A stretch of DNA of 7,178 nucleotides from an uncultured Bacteriovoracaceae bacterium. GTDB lineage: Bacteria > Bdellovibrionota > Bacteriovoracia > Bacteriovoracales > Bacteriovoracaceae. The stretch's first letter is position 1. Every line of letters starts with the position of its first letter. A program made the translations under genes and the position numbers. This document shows positions 6,400 to 7,178 of the stretch, piece after piece. The stretch spans positions 1-7,178 of the forward strand of contig CALFYV010000367.1 of NCBI GenBank assembly GCA_937952395.1, given 5' to 3'. A model generated the notes under the pieces. That model was not told where the DNA came from. It did not search any database and saw only the letters and a list, made by a program, of their open reading frames with translations.

Positions 6400-6504
6400 G
6401 ATTTTTAATACATTTAGGAGAAATAGAGGTCATGATAATTGTAAAAATGACATAAAAAAACCCTCTATACAGAGTGTTTTTCTTACATCTTCTGATTTTT
6501 GATA
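6400..6504. other. Intergenic gap between flagellin and the secreted protein gene
   Basis: This 105-base AT-rich gap holds the terminator described separately. The rest must contain the start signals of the secreted-protein gene on the minus strand. TTTACA-like and TATTAA-like hexamers occur, but I see no convincing spaced -35/-10 pair, so no promoter is called. Confidence 0.5.
6454..6484 (-). terminator. Intrinsic terminator of the flagellin gene
   Basis: Read on the minus strand, a stem of ACTCT pairing with AGAGG-side bases around a GTAT loop is followed by seven T. The core pairs are 6463-6466 with 6471-6474, extended past one mismatch by 6461:6476 and the A tract 6457-6460 with the T tract 6477-6480. 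It begins about 20 bases after the flagellin stop. Because A and T tracts flank both sides, it could also act on plus-strand transcripts running out of the paa operon. The GC part of the stem is short, so strength is uncertain. Confidence 0.7.
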
Positions 6505-7178
6505 TTAACCAATCAATTTTAAGGCATTCTGTCCATTGACATTCGCTTGAGCCAGTACAGCCACACCGGCTTGGTTTAAAATCTGATTTCGCGAATTTGT
6601 GGCAGTTTCCAGAGCATAATCCACATCTCGAATCCTGGAATTGGCTGCTTGTAAATTCTCGTTAGAGACTTGCAAGTTCTGAGAAACAGAAATCAATCTG
6701 TTTTGAATTGCACCCAAGTTTGCACGAAATCCTGAAACTTGTTCGATAGCATTATCAACACTAGCGATTGCATTTTGTGCACCCTCTTTAGAATCAACTC
6801 CAAGCTCGTCGATACCTAGATTTGAAATACGTGCATTGGTTACAGCGGCATCAAACTTAATTCGGTCTTTGAAATCATCATTATGAATACCAATTTGAAA
6901 ATCATAAATGTCACCAGAACCATCCAATAACTTGGTGCCATTAAACTCTGTCACCTGGGCAATACGCTCAAGTTCAGTTTTTAATTGTTGGTACTCCATG
7001 TTGGTAAAATTCCTCTCAGTATCTCCAACCGTATCAGAAGCGGCTTGGATAGAGAGTTCTCTTAAACGAGTCAAAATGTTTTGAACTTCGTTTAAACCAC
7101 CTTCGGCGGTTTGAATCATTGAAATACCATCATTGGCATTTCGATCGGCTTGAATAGTTGAGCGGATATTCGCTCTTA
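6505..7178 (-). CDS. Flagellin (C-terminal part; start beyond the window)
   Basis: This is the last 223 residues of a flagellin, the filament subunit exported by the flagellar type III system. The frame stays open to the window edge, where ANIRSTIQADRNANDGIS matches the conserved N-terminal D1 helix; so an internal Met at 7119 is not the start, and about 50 residues are missing. Further landmarks are QTAEGGLNEVQNIL, LRELSIQAASDT, EFNGTKLLDG, a short central stretch, and the C-terminal D1/D0 helices ending SRIRDVDYALET..NQAGVAVLAQAN and ALKLIG. The short centre shows it has no large D2/D3 domain. The ending and overall pattern resemble Bdellovibrio-group flagellins, which usually occur as several copies per genome. 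A terminator follows the stop codon. No link to the phenylacetate genes is implied. Confidence 0.93.
   Translation of the reverse strand, partial: RANIRSTIQADRNANDGISMIQTAEGGLNEVQNILTRLRELSIQAASDTVGDTERNFTNMEYQQLKTELERIAQVTEFNGTKLLDGSGDIYDFQIGIHNDDFKDRIKFDAAVTNARISNLGIDELGVDSKEGAQNAIASVDNAIEQVSGFRANLGAIQNRLISVSQNLQVSNENLQAANSRIRDVDYALETATNSRNQILNQAGVAVLAQANVNGQNALKLIG

Noticed and set aside
6317..6502. Small + strand frame across the flagellin terminator gap
   Set aside because: It overlaps the signal-peptide end of the secreted protein gene and runs through the terminator; the product is basic and has no domain.
1..7178. CRISPR array, tRNA or rRNA gene, insertion sequence or phage gene
   Set aside because: I found no spaced direct repeats, cloverleaf-like stretch, transposase or terminal inverted repeats; almost all of the window is accounted for by coding genes.

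Overview
The window is AT-rich and densely coding. It looks like a chromosomal segment of a low-GC Gram-negative bacterium, most likely of the Bdellovibrio/Bacteriovorax group (Bdellovibrionota). This placement is inferred, not proven. It rests on the flagellin at the right edge, which lacks a large variable domain and ends in ALKLIG as I remember Bdellovibrio flagellins doing, on a lipoprotein and a secreted protein that both need a Gram-negative type envelope, and on the base composition.

Positions 1-5644 (+ strand) are one tightly packed operon for the lower, beta-oxidation-like part of aerobic phenylacetyl-CoA (paa) degradation. In order it holds the 3' end of an enoyl-CoA hydratase (paaF-like), the ring 1,2-epoxyphenylacetyl-CoA isomerase (paaG), a 3-hydroxyacyl-CoA dehydrogenase (paaH) split into two adjacent reading frames, a small DUF2799-type lipoprotein, the 3-oxoadipyl-CoA/3-oxo-5,6-dehydrosuberyl-CoA thiolase (paaJ), and a stand-alone aldehyde dehydrogenase. 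Junctions are 0-10 bases apart or overlap, so translational coupling is likely. PaaG isomerises the ring epoxide to the oxepin. After ring opening and aldehyde oxidation, which the window only partly covers, PaaJ, PaaF and PaaH carry out thiolysis, hydration and oxidation to acetyl-CoA and succinyl-CoA. The epoxidase (paaABCDE), the ligase (paaK) and a PaaZ-type hydrolase are not in the window.

Positions 5641-7178 (- strand) hold a secreted protein of unknown family with an HEXXH zinc-protease motif, convergent with the operon and sharing the TTAA at its stop codon, then a 105-base gap with an intrinsic terminator, then the C-terminal three quarters of a flagellin whose start lies beyond the right edge.

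The most unusual points are the split PaaH, whose break falls between its two dehydrogenase modules with an ATGAGTAA overlap, and the lipoprotein gene placed inside the operon, whose signal-peptide codons are read from the same DNA as the conserved tail of the second PaaH piece.
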